Source: Tannerellaceae bacterium (lineage in GTDB: Bacteria > Bacteroidota > Bacteroidia > Bacteroidales > Tannerellaceae). From it: a DNA stretch of 6,662 nucleotides. The stretch spans positions 1 through 6,662 of the forward strand of contig JAJBTP010000116.1 in NCBI GenBank assembly GCA_020860805.1. Direction: 5' to 3'. This document shows positions 1-6,588 of the stretch, in pieces (position 1 is the stretch's first letter; each line of letters opens with the position of its first letter). The notes beneath the pieces are model-generated. The model saw nothing but the letters and a program-made list of their open reading frames with translations, searched no databases and was not told the DNA's origin. The translations under genes and the position numbers were made by a program.

Positions 1-1
1 G

Positions 2-565
2 AAACAGGGTGAAACAGAAATACCCGTAAAAATAAATAACTGTGACTCCGTTCTTTCCTACCAGACTGTAGGACCGGTTGCCGAAGGGATTGTCAGTTAC
101 AACGATTCCATCGAATACGAACACGAAGGAGGCTTCCGGTACGAATACAAAGGCGGACTCGTTTATAAATACTATGAGGATGATTTAGTACCCAACTATT
201 TTTCCCCCACTTCTCTTTCCTATCCATACCACCAGTTACACGCTTTTCACCTCACAGCAGGTGACATACAAAAAAGGATAAAAGAAGGAGAAAACACCAA
301 AGAGCAGAAATGCCCGGTAGAAGAAGAAAAAGAACCCCGGCCACGGATAGTCCGGGAAAACTGTTCCGGCGGAACAGAAGTATGGCAACCCCATCTTTAT
401 ACAGATAAAAAAGGACAAGCTACTTTCAGGCTGAAAGTTCCGGCAGATTTCACCGGGTGGAAAATAGTGATTCATGCCATGAACCCCAATTTACAAACAG
501 GAACGTTGCAGGTAACAATTGACAACGCACAATTGACAACTAAAAATCAATCCGATCCCCAATGA
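2..565 (+). CDS. Alpha-2-macroglobulin-like protein, C-terminal part of a truncated paralogue (5' end outside window)
   Basis: 187 codons are visible, open from the window edge to TGA at 563-565. The product matches the middle of the downstream A2M gene colinearly: YEHEGGFRYEYK here against YEHEGGYRYDYK there, then WQPHLYTDKKG against WQPRLYTDSKG, and AMNPNLQTGT against AMNPKLQTGT. The last two blocks are the start of the A2M domain (PF00207-like). Homology ends right after LQTGT, and about 16 unrelated residues follow, encoded by a 12-bp direct repeat and its flank. The thioester domain and C-terminal domain are therefore absent, so this copy cannot form a thioester bond. It also lacks the roughly 310-residue SusC-like insert of its neighbour: 49 residues separate the SYPY and WQP motifs here, about 361 there. 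The stop overlaps the next start (ATGA), suggesting one transcript and translational coupling. It may be a functional short form or the stump of a deletion; the upstream part, not visible, would help decide. Confidence 0.85.
   Translation, partial: KQGETEIPVKINNCDSVLSYQTVGPVAEGIVSYNDSIEYEHEGGFRYEYKGGLVYKYYEDDLVPNYFSPTSLSYPYHQLHAFHLTAGDIQKRIKEGENTKEQKCPVEEEKEPRPRIVRENCSGGTEVWQPHLYTDKKGQATFRLKVPADFTGWKIVIHAMNPNLQTGTLQVTIDNAQLTTKNQSDPQ
515..540 (+). repeat. Two 12-bp direct repeats forming the aberrant 3' tail of copy 1
   Basis: The unit ACAATTGACAAC occurs at 515-526 and again, perfectly, at 529-540. It lies exactly where the upstream A2M paralogue loses similarity to its neighbour. It is translated as part of the tail TIDNAQLTT, low-complexity for this family, so it looks like former intergenic DNA read through by the truncated gene. 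From memory, similar CAATTGACAA-type short repeats are common between genes in Bacteroidales; this was not checked. Confidence 0.7.
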
Positions 566-2712
566 AAACACCTATAACTACATATACCGGTCCGTTAAAA
601 GCTCTGTTAGCCGGCTTCTTTTTAATATATAGCCTGGCCCTTCATGGTCAGACTCAAACAAAACAATGGCAAACCAGTCTTCCGGATACCTATGTATACA
701 AGCTATCCAAAAAGGAAGTGGAAGAGATGTTTATGTTTCCGGAACGTACGCAGGACATAGTAAAGAAGATACTCGAAAAACCGTATTATACAACTTTCCG
801 GGAGAAATGGGAAGAAACCCCTGAAACAGGACATTACATCCTTTTTAATATCCGGAATAACCGGATGGAGCACCGGTATCAATCCTTTATTCCTTACCAG
901 GTTATTCTTATACCGGCTTATAATTCTTTTACCGTACAAGTAGTAGATGCAACCGGCGCACCTACCAGAAGGGCAACCCTTATGCTGATAGATAAAGATA
1001 CCAAACAGAAGCACACCCTACTCTATGACTCTCAAAGCAAAAGCTATACTATCCCTTTAAAGAAAAGTGAAGACTTCTTCCTGATCACCGAACTGGACGG
1101 TGTACGTGCCTATTTTGACGGAGATACCCAACAGGCGTACAAAGACTGGGAAGACGATGACGACGCTTTGATAAAAACGCCTCCCCGGATTTACAGTTAC
1201 CTGGTTACAGACAAATCTACTTACAAACCGGATGATACCATCCGGTTAAAATCCTATATCCTGTCCGGACCCGGCAGACCCTTTAAGAAAAAGGCGCATT
1301 TGCAGGTAGGAGAAAGAAATACCTTTAAAGAGATACAAACACCTTCCCCACACCGCCCGGGGAGTTTCACCGGAGAATTTAAAGCAGATGCCGGCTTATT
1401 AAACCTGACACTGGATAAAACCTATGATATCCGGCTGGTAGATGAGCGGGGAGTCATTCTGGCAACCACCCGTTTCAAATATGAAGATTATCAACTCTTT
1501 GACTACAATCTACAGGTAGAGGTAACCCACGCGGACCATTTCTACCCCGATACCAATACCGTCCGCATCCATGCAACCGATGTAAATAACCTGCCGCTGC
1601 TGGATATGCCTATAAACGTGACAGTGCTCAGAAAGAGGATGATTAACATCCACGGAGACGACCACCATTACAGCCTGCCGGATACTATTCTGCACCGGCA
1701 ACTGATAACCGGAAAAGGGGCATCTACCATTCCCTTACCCGGAGAACTATTCGGAAAGGCAGACCTCACCTACCAGGTACGGGTAGAAGTCACCATGCCC
1801 GATTACAGGCAGATGACACAAGTAAAAGATATCCATTACCACTACAGGCACAAAGAATTGAAACAAAGTGTCCGGGACTCCGTATTCGTATTTGAATACA
1901 GGGAAAGAGGGAAAAGTGAACCTGCAACAGCCACCATTCAATACAACCACGAAGAGACTACCTACCCCATTGAACTCCCCCATACGGAACCGTTCAATCC
2001 GGACATCTACCGGTATGAAATAACCACCGGGAAACTACCCGAACCTGTCAGATACACAACAGCTTCCATGATAGATTTACAGGTAGAGGCTGATATTACC
2101 GATGGCTTTTTTCATGCGGAGTTATACAATCCTTTGGGTATAGAAACCGTATGGTATATCTATTCCGGTGAAGAACTGGTAAAAAAAGGGGCCGGACAAA
2201 CCATCGGCTACCGTACCCGGGTCAGGGATACGGAAGACAACTGGTATGTAGATGTATTCTACCGGCTGGACAATGAGATGGAACAAATCCGGGAAGAGGT
2301 CACTCCATTAAATAAGAAATTACGCATCTCAACCGACCTACCGGAACGTATCTATCCCGGACAGGAAGTAGAATCCACGATTACTATCAAAGACTTCAAA
2401 GGGAAACCTGTCAAAAACGTAGATATTACAGCCTTTGCAGTGAACGGACTCCTAAATGAAGAATTTGCTCCGTTACCCTATTACGGAGAGATTTTCGGAG
2501 ACAGAAGAGAAAAAGACACCTACCAACTGAATGCAATGGCCAACAAGAAAACAACTAAACTTTCTTTTGATACCTGGAAAAAGATTGCAGCGCTGGATAC
2601 ACTTCCTTTCTACCGTTTCCTCTATCCGACAGAAGATGAATGGGTTTATCCATACAGAAGAGACAACAGAAGGCATTACGCAGTTTGCTCCCTTTGTTAT
2701 TTCAAACGGTGA
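562..2712 (+). CDS. A2M family protein, N-terminal fragment (signal peptide, MG and bait-region domains)
   Basis: The ATG at 562 overlaps the upstream stop as ATGA and gives a clear Sec signal peptide: basic start MKTP, hydrophobic core LLAGFFLIYSLAL at about residues 15-27, and probable cleavage near ALHG/QTQ. No lipobox cysteine is present. MG2-like strand signature at about residues 210-232 (YSYLVTDKSTYKPDDTIRLK), followed by further beta-sandwich macroglobulin repeats. Residues 588-640 (YPGQEVESTITIKDFKGKPV, then DITAFAVN) resemble the end of the bait-region domain (A2M_BRD). True homology runs to about codon 702 (base 2667); the last 14 or so residues, ending CSLCYFKR, are out-of-frame sequence before the stop at 2710-2712. 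No Shine-Dalgarno sequence lies before the start, as is usual in Bacteroidota, so initiation probably depends on coupling to the upstream gene. On its own the product would be an exported, incomplete trap without A2M and thioester domains. Confidence 0.85.
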   Translation: MKTPITTYTGPLKALLAGFFLIYSLALHGQTQTKQWQTSLPDTYVYKLSKKEVEEMFMFPERTQDIVKKILEKPYYTTFREKWEETPETGHYILFNIRNNRMEHRYQSFIPYQVILIPAYNSFTVQVVDATGAPTRRATLMLIDKDTKQKHTLLYDSQSKSYTIPLKKSEDFFLITELDGVRAYFDGDTQQAYKDWEDDDDALIKTPPRIYSYLVTDKSTYKPDDTIRLKSYILSGPGRPFKKKAHLQVGERNTFKEIQTPSPHRPGSFTGEFKADAGLLNLTLDKTYDIRLVDERGVILATTRFKYEDYQLFDYNLQVEVTHADHFYPDTNTVRIHATDVNNLPLLDMPINVTVLRKRMINIHGDDHHYSLPDTILHRQLITGKGASTIPLPGELFGKADLTYQVRVEVTMPDYRQMTQVKDIHYHYRHKELKQSVRDSVFVFEYRERGKSEPATATIQYNHEETTYPIELPHTEPFNPDIYRYEITTGKLPEPVRYTTASMIDLQVEADITDGFFHAELYNPLGIETVWYIYSGEELVKKGAGQTIGYRTRVRDTEDNWYVDVFYRLDNEMEQIREEVTPLNKKLRISTDLPERIYPGQEVESTITIKDFKGKPVKNVDITAFAVNGLLNEEFAPLPYYGEIFGDRREKDTYQLNAMANKKTTKLSFDTWKKIAALDTLPFYRFLYPTEDEWVYPYRRDNRRHYAVCSLCYFKR

Positions 2713-4237
2713 ACCCGATAAAATCTATGTGATTGAATGTGATAGCGTTCCCATCTGGTTTTCCTGGACCAACCAGATTAAATCTTACGCTTTTCCTGTT
2801 AACCCTGAAAAAGCCTACCATTTTACCTTACGAACCGGAAACAAAATTATCACCCTACGGACAGATGCCGGTTTCTTCCAGCCAGGTAAGAAAACCTTAC
2901 TCAGTATAAACAGTACGTATGAAGCCTACAAAAACAAAAACTACAGTTGGGATATAGTTCCGGCATACAGATATTTAGATAAAGAAACGATAGCCTATTA
3001 CCAACAATATATCGCAGAAATTCCGGTACAAGCCAACCACTATTATACCTACCTGAAACAGGGAGAAACAGAAATTCCGGTACAAGCCGGAAAATCCAAC
3101 AGTAAAAAATATATACAGGTAGGTCCCATAATTCCGGGAATGCTTAATTACAACGGCTATATCGACTACGAGCACGAAGGAGGCTATCGGTATGATTATA
3201 AAGAAAAATATATTTACAAACGGGCTACTTCTGATGTAGTACCCCGATATTTTTACGAAACCCAATTGTCCTATCCCTACGAAGCGATACACGATGTCTA
3301 TATTTCGCCTGACTCAATCCGTACACTAAAGGTTGAAAAAAAAGAGGTAAAGAATTACTCATCTACGACACGGTTTGTCATTTCACAGGATGATATGGAT
3401 GTTGTATTAGCCCTGCAACCCCAGCAAAATAACCATGTACAAAAAGTAATCGTAATCCATAAAAGCGATTCCACAACAACAGAACCAAGCTCTTCCGGTA
3501 AACTCGCGGGTGGTTTATATGAATTCATCATCCTGTATGAAAACGGAAAATATATACATCAGGATAGTGTAAACCTATCGGCCTGTCATTACCACTTTAT
3601 CCCGTTAGTAAAACACGAATTACAGGAACCGGATACCTATTCGCAGGCATGGGCCGAATATATCTTTGAAGAACCCGGAAGACATCCGGAAAGCCCGTTT
3701 TACATCTATATTGAAAATAATTCACCCCGGCAGATGGCCCCCCAGAAACCATCCGTTACCCTACAAAAACAAAAACGGAAACGGACGGAGATCGAATATT
3801 ACCGTGAGATTATCAAAACACACAGACCGGATAGAACAGCCAGTTATACATTCCCTGCCGACCCTCCTTATACATATGGCTTACAGGAGACATATGCCCG
3901 GGTAGTATCAGGCATAGTATATGACGAATCAGACGAACCTCTTATCGGTGCCAACATTGCTGTTGCAGGTACCAACATCGGTTGTGTTACGGATATAGAC
4001 GGAAAATTCCCTCTTAGTATACCGGCGACGCTCTTTGGTTCCAACCTGGTCAGATTAGTCATCTCTTATATAGGCTATGAATCACAGGAAATAATTATAC
4101 AGGAACAGGGACATACGACTTTACGGATAGTATTAAAAGAAGAAACTAATTCTTTATCCGAAATGGTAGTCATCGGATATGGTATTAATAGCAGTGGTAG
4201 CTACAGTGCTCCTAAAGAGAAAAAAGAAAAAAGATAA
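2636..4237 (+). CDS. A2M family protein, central fragment with SusC-like carboxypeptidase-regulatory domain
   Basis: Homologous reading begins about base 2663 (TEGITQFAPFVISNGE); this frame is open from before 2531, and 2636 is just the nearest upstream ATG, not a credible native start because no signal peptide follows. The first third (to about base 3290) continues the macroglobulin scaffold and aligns with copy 1 (KQGETEIPV, YEHEGGYRYDYK, LSYPY). Bases from about 3290 to 4215 encode material absent from copy 1: a beta-rich stretch, then VSGIVYDESDEPLIGANIAV at about 3904-3963, a typical CarboxypepD_reg-like (PF13715-type) domain with the G(C)VTDIDGKF turn, and ending in LSEMVVIGYG at 4154-4183. 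That last block is what SusC/RagA transporters show at their TonB box. The frame closes at TAA 4235-4237 within an A-rich tract; the following frame continues the protein. An in-frame 20-bp direct repeat lies at 3015-3088. Confidence 0.75.
   Translation: MNGFIHTEETTEGITQFAPFVISNGEPDKIYVIECDSVPIWFSWTNQIKSYAFPVNPEKAYHFTLRTGNKIITLRTDAGFFQPGKKTLLSINSTYEAYKNKNYSWDIVPAYRYLDKETIAYYQQYIAEIPVQANHYYTYLKQGETEIPVQAGKSNSKKYIQVGPIIPGMLNYNGYIDYEHEGGYRYDYKEKYIYKRATSDVVPRYFYETQLSYPYEAIHDVYISPDSIRTLKVEKKEVKNYSSTTRFVISQDDMDVVLALQPQQNNHVQKVIVIHKSDSTTTEPSSSGKLAGGLYEFIILYENGKYIHQDSVNLSACHYHFIPLVKHELQEPDTYSQAWAEYIFEEPGRHPESPFYIYIENNSPRQMAPQKPSVTLQKQKRKRTEIEYYREIIKTHRPDRTASYTFPADPPYTYGLQETYARVVSGIVYDESDEPLIGANIAVAGTNIGCVTDIDGKFPLSIPATLFGSNLVRLVISYIGYESQEIIIQEQGHTTLRIVLKEETNSLSEMVVIGYGINSSGSYSAPKEKKEKR
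3015..3088 (+). repeat. In-frame 20-bp direct repeat, 54-bp spacing, within the A2M gene
   Basis: The same 20 bases, CAGAAATTCCGGTACAAGCC, occur at 3015-3034 and 3069-3088, 54 bp (18 codons) apart and in the same frame, each giving EIPVQA. Flanks differ, so this is not a clean tandem duplication. Copy 1 has EIPVK at the position of the second unit. Confidence 0.8.
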
Positions 4238-5403
4238 CTGCTTCTTCCCATGAAAAATTACCTGTAGAAGAAAAAGAGGATGAGTTGGATATAGAAGCCG
4301 AAAGAACCCTGTACCAGGAACTAAGTACCCTCAACCGGTTACGTTCCAACTTCTCGGACGTAGGATTCTGGCAACCCCGTCTCTATACAGACAGCAAAGG
4401 AAAAGTCACGTTCAAAACCTCTTTTCCGGACAACCTCACCCGTTGGGATGCGGTTATCTATGCGATGAACCCCAAATTACAGACAGGAACCTATCAATCT
4501 TCTATCCGTTCGTATAAACCGTTAATAGCCGAACTCCTCACACCCGCATTCCTTCTGGCAGGAGATACGGCGTATGTGGAAACCCTTATCAGGGATTATA
4601 CCGGACAGGAAGAGCAGACGGGAAATATCCGGATGACAGTAGATAACGATACGATTGCATCTGCTCCTCTACAATTCCGGACGGTTCATCAGGATAAATT
4701 CCCGGTCTATGCAGCAAACGGTGATACATTAGTTACCACCTTTATCTATCAAAGCCACGATGGATACAGGGATGGAGAAGAGAGAAAAATTCCGGTTATG
4801 GGAGTAGGTACTCCCATTTACAGGGAAAATATACAAACCCTTTTTGCCGGAGACACCATACATGTCACAGGAGCAGAAGATATGCAAACAACGATTATCC
4901 TGAATGAAAAAATACTAACCTTATATAGGGGTCTGGCTGATTATCTGACCGGGTATCAATATGCCTGCAATGAACAACTCTCCTCAAAGCTGATAGGGTT
5001 ATTAATCAACCGGGAAATCTGTAAAATAAACGATACAACCTTTCCATATGATAAAAATATCAATGAGATTATCCAGCGTTTATCCCGAAATCAGAATGAA
5101 GAAGGATTATGGGGATGGTGGAATAAAACACCCCACACAACCGCCTGGATTAGCAATCATATTATAGAAGTATTAAAAATAGCAGCCGATGCCGGATACC
5201 ATGTTCCGGCAAAAACAAACTTCCCGGTGGCTTATAATAATAATGCATATACCTTAAAAGATAACATCGGACTTTTATATGCCTCTACCCTCTGGAATAT
5301 CCCGGAAGATATTGAACAGTATATTGAAGTCTATGAAGAGGAGATTACAAAGAGGAAAAAAGCCGGAGAAAAAACAATTTCCGGGATGAAAAAATGCTTC
5401 TGA
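4216..5403 (+). CDS. A2M family protein, A2M domain and thioester-domain fragment
   Basis: The frame is open from just after a TAA at 4213-4215 and directly continues the central fragment. The TTG at 4285 is the first plausible alternative start, but it has no signal peptide and is probably not used. A charged linker (EEKEDELDIEAE) leads into the A2M domain: FWQPRLYTDSKGKVTF at 4366-4413 and IYAMNPKLQTGT. The thioester motif CxEQ is present as C-N-E-Q at 4966-4977, in YACNEQLSSKL, with the cysteine and glutamine needed for the intramolecular thioester. GLWGWWNKTPHTTAWISNHI at about 5107-5163 is the expected alpha-toroid signature of the thioester domain. The frame ends at TGA 5401-5403, ten bases after the shift in an A6 tract. 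Catalytically this is the key segment of the family and it is well preserved, arguing against long-standing decay. Confidence 0.8.
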   Translation, partial: REKRKKITASSHEKLPVEEKEDELDIEAERTLYQELSTLNRLRSNFSDVGFWQPRLYTDSKGKVTFKTSFPDNLTRWDAVIYAMNPKLQTGTYQSSIRSYKPLIAELLTPAFLLAGDTAYVETLIRDYTGQEEQTGNIRMTVDNDTIASAPLQFRTVHQDKFPVYAANGDTLVTTFIYQSHDGYRDGEERKIPVMGVGTPIYRENIQTLFAGDTIHVTGAEDMQTTIILNEKILTLYRGLADYLTGYQYACNEQLSSKLIGLLINREICKINDTTFPYDKNINEIIQRLSRNQNEEGLWGWWNKTPHTTAWISNHIIEVLKIAADAGYHVPAKTNFPVAYNNNAYTLKDNIGLLYASTLWNIPEDIEQYIEVYEEEITKRKKAGEKTISGMKKCF

Positions 5404-6233
5404 TTGAAACTAAAAAGAGATGCGGACTCCCTTACTCTCTGGAAGAGGTAACCCAACACCTGCAGACGAATAAAGAGGGGTATATATACATGGTTGATAA
5501 TACAAAAAGAATAAATACGGATGCTACTCTGAGAGCCTACCGGATTTTACGGGATGAAGAAACTATGAAAGACATGGTAGTACGTTTACAGTATACTTTG
5601 TTGGATATTGCAAACACATATGGAAACACCTACTGGCATGCAAAAACTTTACTAAGTATTTTCCCGGATTTAGTAAAACTGACAGGAAAAGAAAGCAATC
5701 CGGCCACCATTACATTGAAAGGAAAAGAAAACAGAGTAATAAAGATCTTCCCTCACCAGGAAGTCATAGAAGAAAAAGAACTGAAAATAATTCATACAAC
5801 CGGTATGCCTATCTTCCTTACCACAACGCAGGAAGGAGTTACGACACAGGAATTAGTAGAAAGCTCTTTCACAGTCCGTACCTGGTTTGAAGAAGGTGAT
5901 ACTCTCCAACAGGGCATACCTACCCAATTATATGTTGAAGTAAACCAGACAGCCAGTCATGAAAATTACCTGATGGTAGAAGTACCTATTCCGGCAGGAT
6001 GCGTTTACGATAGTAAACCCAATACTTACCGGAATGAAACCCACCGGGAATACTTCAAAGAAAAAACAGTTATCTTCTTTGAAAGACTTTACCAGGGTAA
6101 ACATATAATTACAATCCCGCTAATCCCTCATTTCGAAGGCGTATATCATATGAATCCGGCGAAAGTATCCAAAATGTATACCCCTCAGGAGTTATCAACC
6201 AATGACATACGAAAAGTAACTATTGTAAAATAA
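5394..6233 (+). CDS. A2M family protein, C-terminal fragment (end of thioester domain and receptor-binding-like domain)
   Basis: Continues the previous fragment: KRCGLPYSLEEVTQHL follows the alpha-toroid helices. ATG 5394 lies inside the A6/ATG junction and overlaps the upstream frame by ten bases, so re-initiation there is conceivable, but there is no export signal. LRAYRILRD and NTYWHAKTLLSIFPDLVKL at about 5560-5680 are remaining helices of the thioester domain. The C-terminal part has the conserved finish of this family: LMVEVPIPAGCVYDSKP at about 5974-6023, REYFKEKTVIFFERL at 6047-6091, and GVYHMNPAKVSKMYTP to the end, equivalent to the receptor-binding domain of animal A2M. The stop is TAA 6231-6233. 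The natural C-terminus is complete, so the gene is not truncated at the 3' end. No convincing rho-independent terminator follows immediately. Confidence 0.8.
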   Translation: MLLIETKKRCGLPYSLEEVTQHLQTNKEGYIYMVDNTKRINTDATLRAYRILRDEETMKDMVVRLQYTLLDIANTYGNTYWHAKTLLSIFPDLVKLTGKESNPATITLKGKENRVIKIFPHQEVIEEKELKIIHTTGMPIFLTTTQEGVTTQELVESSFTVRTWFEEGDTLQQGIPTQLYVEVNQTASHENYLMVEVPIPAGCVYDSKPNTYRNETHREYFKEKTVIFFERLYQGKHIITIPLIPHFEGVYHMNPAKVSKMYTPQELSTNDIRKVTIVK

Positions 6234-6382
6234 TATGACAGGCAACACTCTTTAAAAGAGAAAAAATCTGATATGGATATGAATAAAGATAAATTACGCG
6301 AACATAAAGAGGACTTGATAACAGATTGGTTAGACTGTATAGGAATAAACAATAAAAAACCGCAATCCAGGAGTCACCTTTG

Positions 6383-6471
6383 TGCCAGTGCATTGGCACT
6401 ACTGTGCCATCAGCATGGCACTGGTGTGTCAATAATAATGGCATTGGAGTGCCAATAGGATGGCAGAGACT
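6383..6471. repeat. Degenerate 22-bp tandem repeat made of alternating TGCCA/TGGCA half-sites
   Basis: Half-sites start at 6383 (TGCCA), 6394 (TGGCA), 6405 (TGCCA), 6416 (TGGCA), 6427 (TGTCA, one mismatch), 6439 (TGGCA), 6450 (TGCCA) and 6461 (TGGCA). The steps are 11, 11, 11, 11, 12, 11 and 11 bp, with strictly alternating orientation. This equals four units of TGCCA-n6-TGGCA-n6, each a small inverted repeat; the best hairpin is GTGCCAT/ATGGCAC at 6404-6421 with a four-base loop. A more degenerate half-unit (AGTCACCTTTG) precedes at 6372-6382. A longer inverted repeat, CCAGTGC (6385-6391) with GCACTGG (6418-6424), can enclose the inner hairpin. Function unknown: structured RNA, multi-site operator or a genus-specific palindromic repeat are all possible. 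Confidence 0.8.
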
Positions 6472-6545
6472 ACTCATACAAAGCCTGGAACTAAATTTAT
6501 ACAAAAGGACTAAAAGTACTCTCTGATTTTTTAATTTTACTTTTA

Positions 6546-6588
6546 TTGGGTTTTAAAGAGTAACCCAAGAGAGGAAATTACTTTTTTT
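6546..6588 (+). terminator. Weak hairpin with delayed T-run, possible terminator
   Basis: TTGGGTT (6546-6552) pairs perfectly with AACCCAA (6562-6568) around a nine-base loop. A run of seven T occurs at 6582-6588, but 13 bases after the stem, so the geometry is poor for a standard intrinsic terminator. It could instead be a leader hairpin of the following gene. Confidence 0.25.

Larger units (their letters stand above)
562..6233 (+). pseudogene. Full-length alpha-2-macroglobulin family protein gene, interrupted by three single-base frameshifts
   Basis: Four consecutive open frames (562-2712, about 2663-4237, 4216-5403, about 5391-6233) read as one protein in order and without gaps. Removing one base near 2656-2674 and adding one A in each of two A-tracts (4216-4234; 5389-5394) restores 5,673 bases, 1,890 residues plus stop, a normal size for Bacteroidales A2M proteins. 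Order in the restored protein: signal peptide (1-30), macroglobulin domains including MG2 (about 207-310), bait-region-like domain (about 560-690), carboxypeptidase-regulatory-like domain (about 1114-1200), A2M domain (from about 1270), thioester domain with CNEQ (Cys about 1469), and a receptor-binding-like C-terminal domain to the end. Family knowledge: bacterial A2Ms are envelope protease traps in which the bait region is cut and the thioester captures the protease. All key parts remain, so decay, if real, is recent; sequencing indels are an equal alternative. Confidence 0.85.

Noticed and set aside
703..1014. Minus-strand open frame of about 100 codons opposite the A2M gene
   Set aside because: Lies wholly inside well-supported coding sequence on the other strand; the product is low-complexity, rich in F/Y/I and without domains. 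The same holds for minus-strand frames at 236-475, 1510-1701, 1747-1983, 2473-2676, 2975-3292, 3868-4062 and 6220-6504.
3666..3905. 79-codon plus-strand open frame inside the central A2M fragment
   Set aside because: Out of frame with the recognised carboxypeptidase-regulatory and macroglobulin sequence; no domain or start context.
4154..4183. Start of a SusC/TonB-dependent receptor gene
   Set aside because: The SusC-like regulatory domain and TonB-box-like motif are followed by the A2M and thioester domains, not by a plug and beta-barrel, so it is a module within the A2M protein.
4213..4240. Classical programmed minus-1 frameshift site (A_AAA_AAG)
   Set aside because: The heptamer exists in the base sequence but in the wrong phase relative to the incoming frame, and no clear downstream stem or upstream Shine-Dalgarno stimulator was seen.
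6248..6260. Small hairpin (CTCTT/AAGAG) just after the A2M stop as terminator
   Set aside because: Only five base pairs, AT-rich, followed by A rather than T on the plus strand.
6273..6458. 61-codon open frame (MDMNKDKLREHKEDLI...) in the intergenic region
   Set aside because: Its second half is just translation of the 22-bp repeat array, whose period is not a multiple of three, and no family or start signal is recognisable. The first 30 codons look somewhat protein-like, so a tiny or relic gene is not fully excluded.
6383..6471. CRISPR array
   Set aside because: Period is 22 bp with six-base variable gaps; there are no spacers of 25-40 bp and no cas genes in view.
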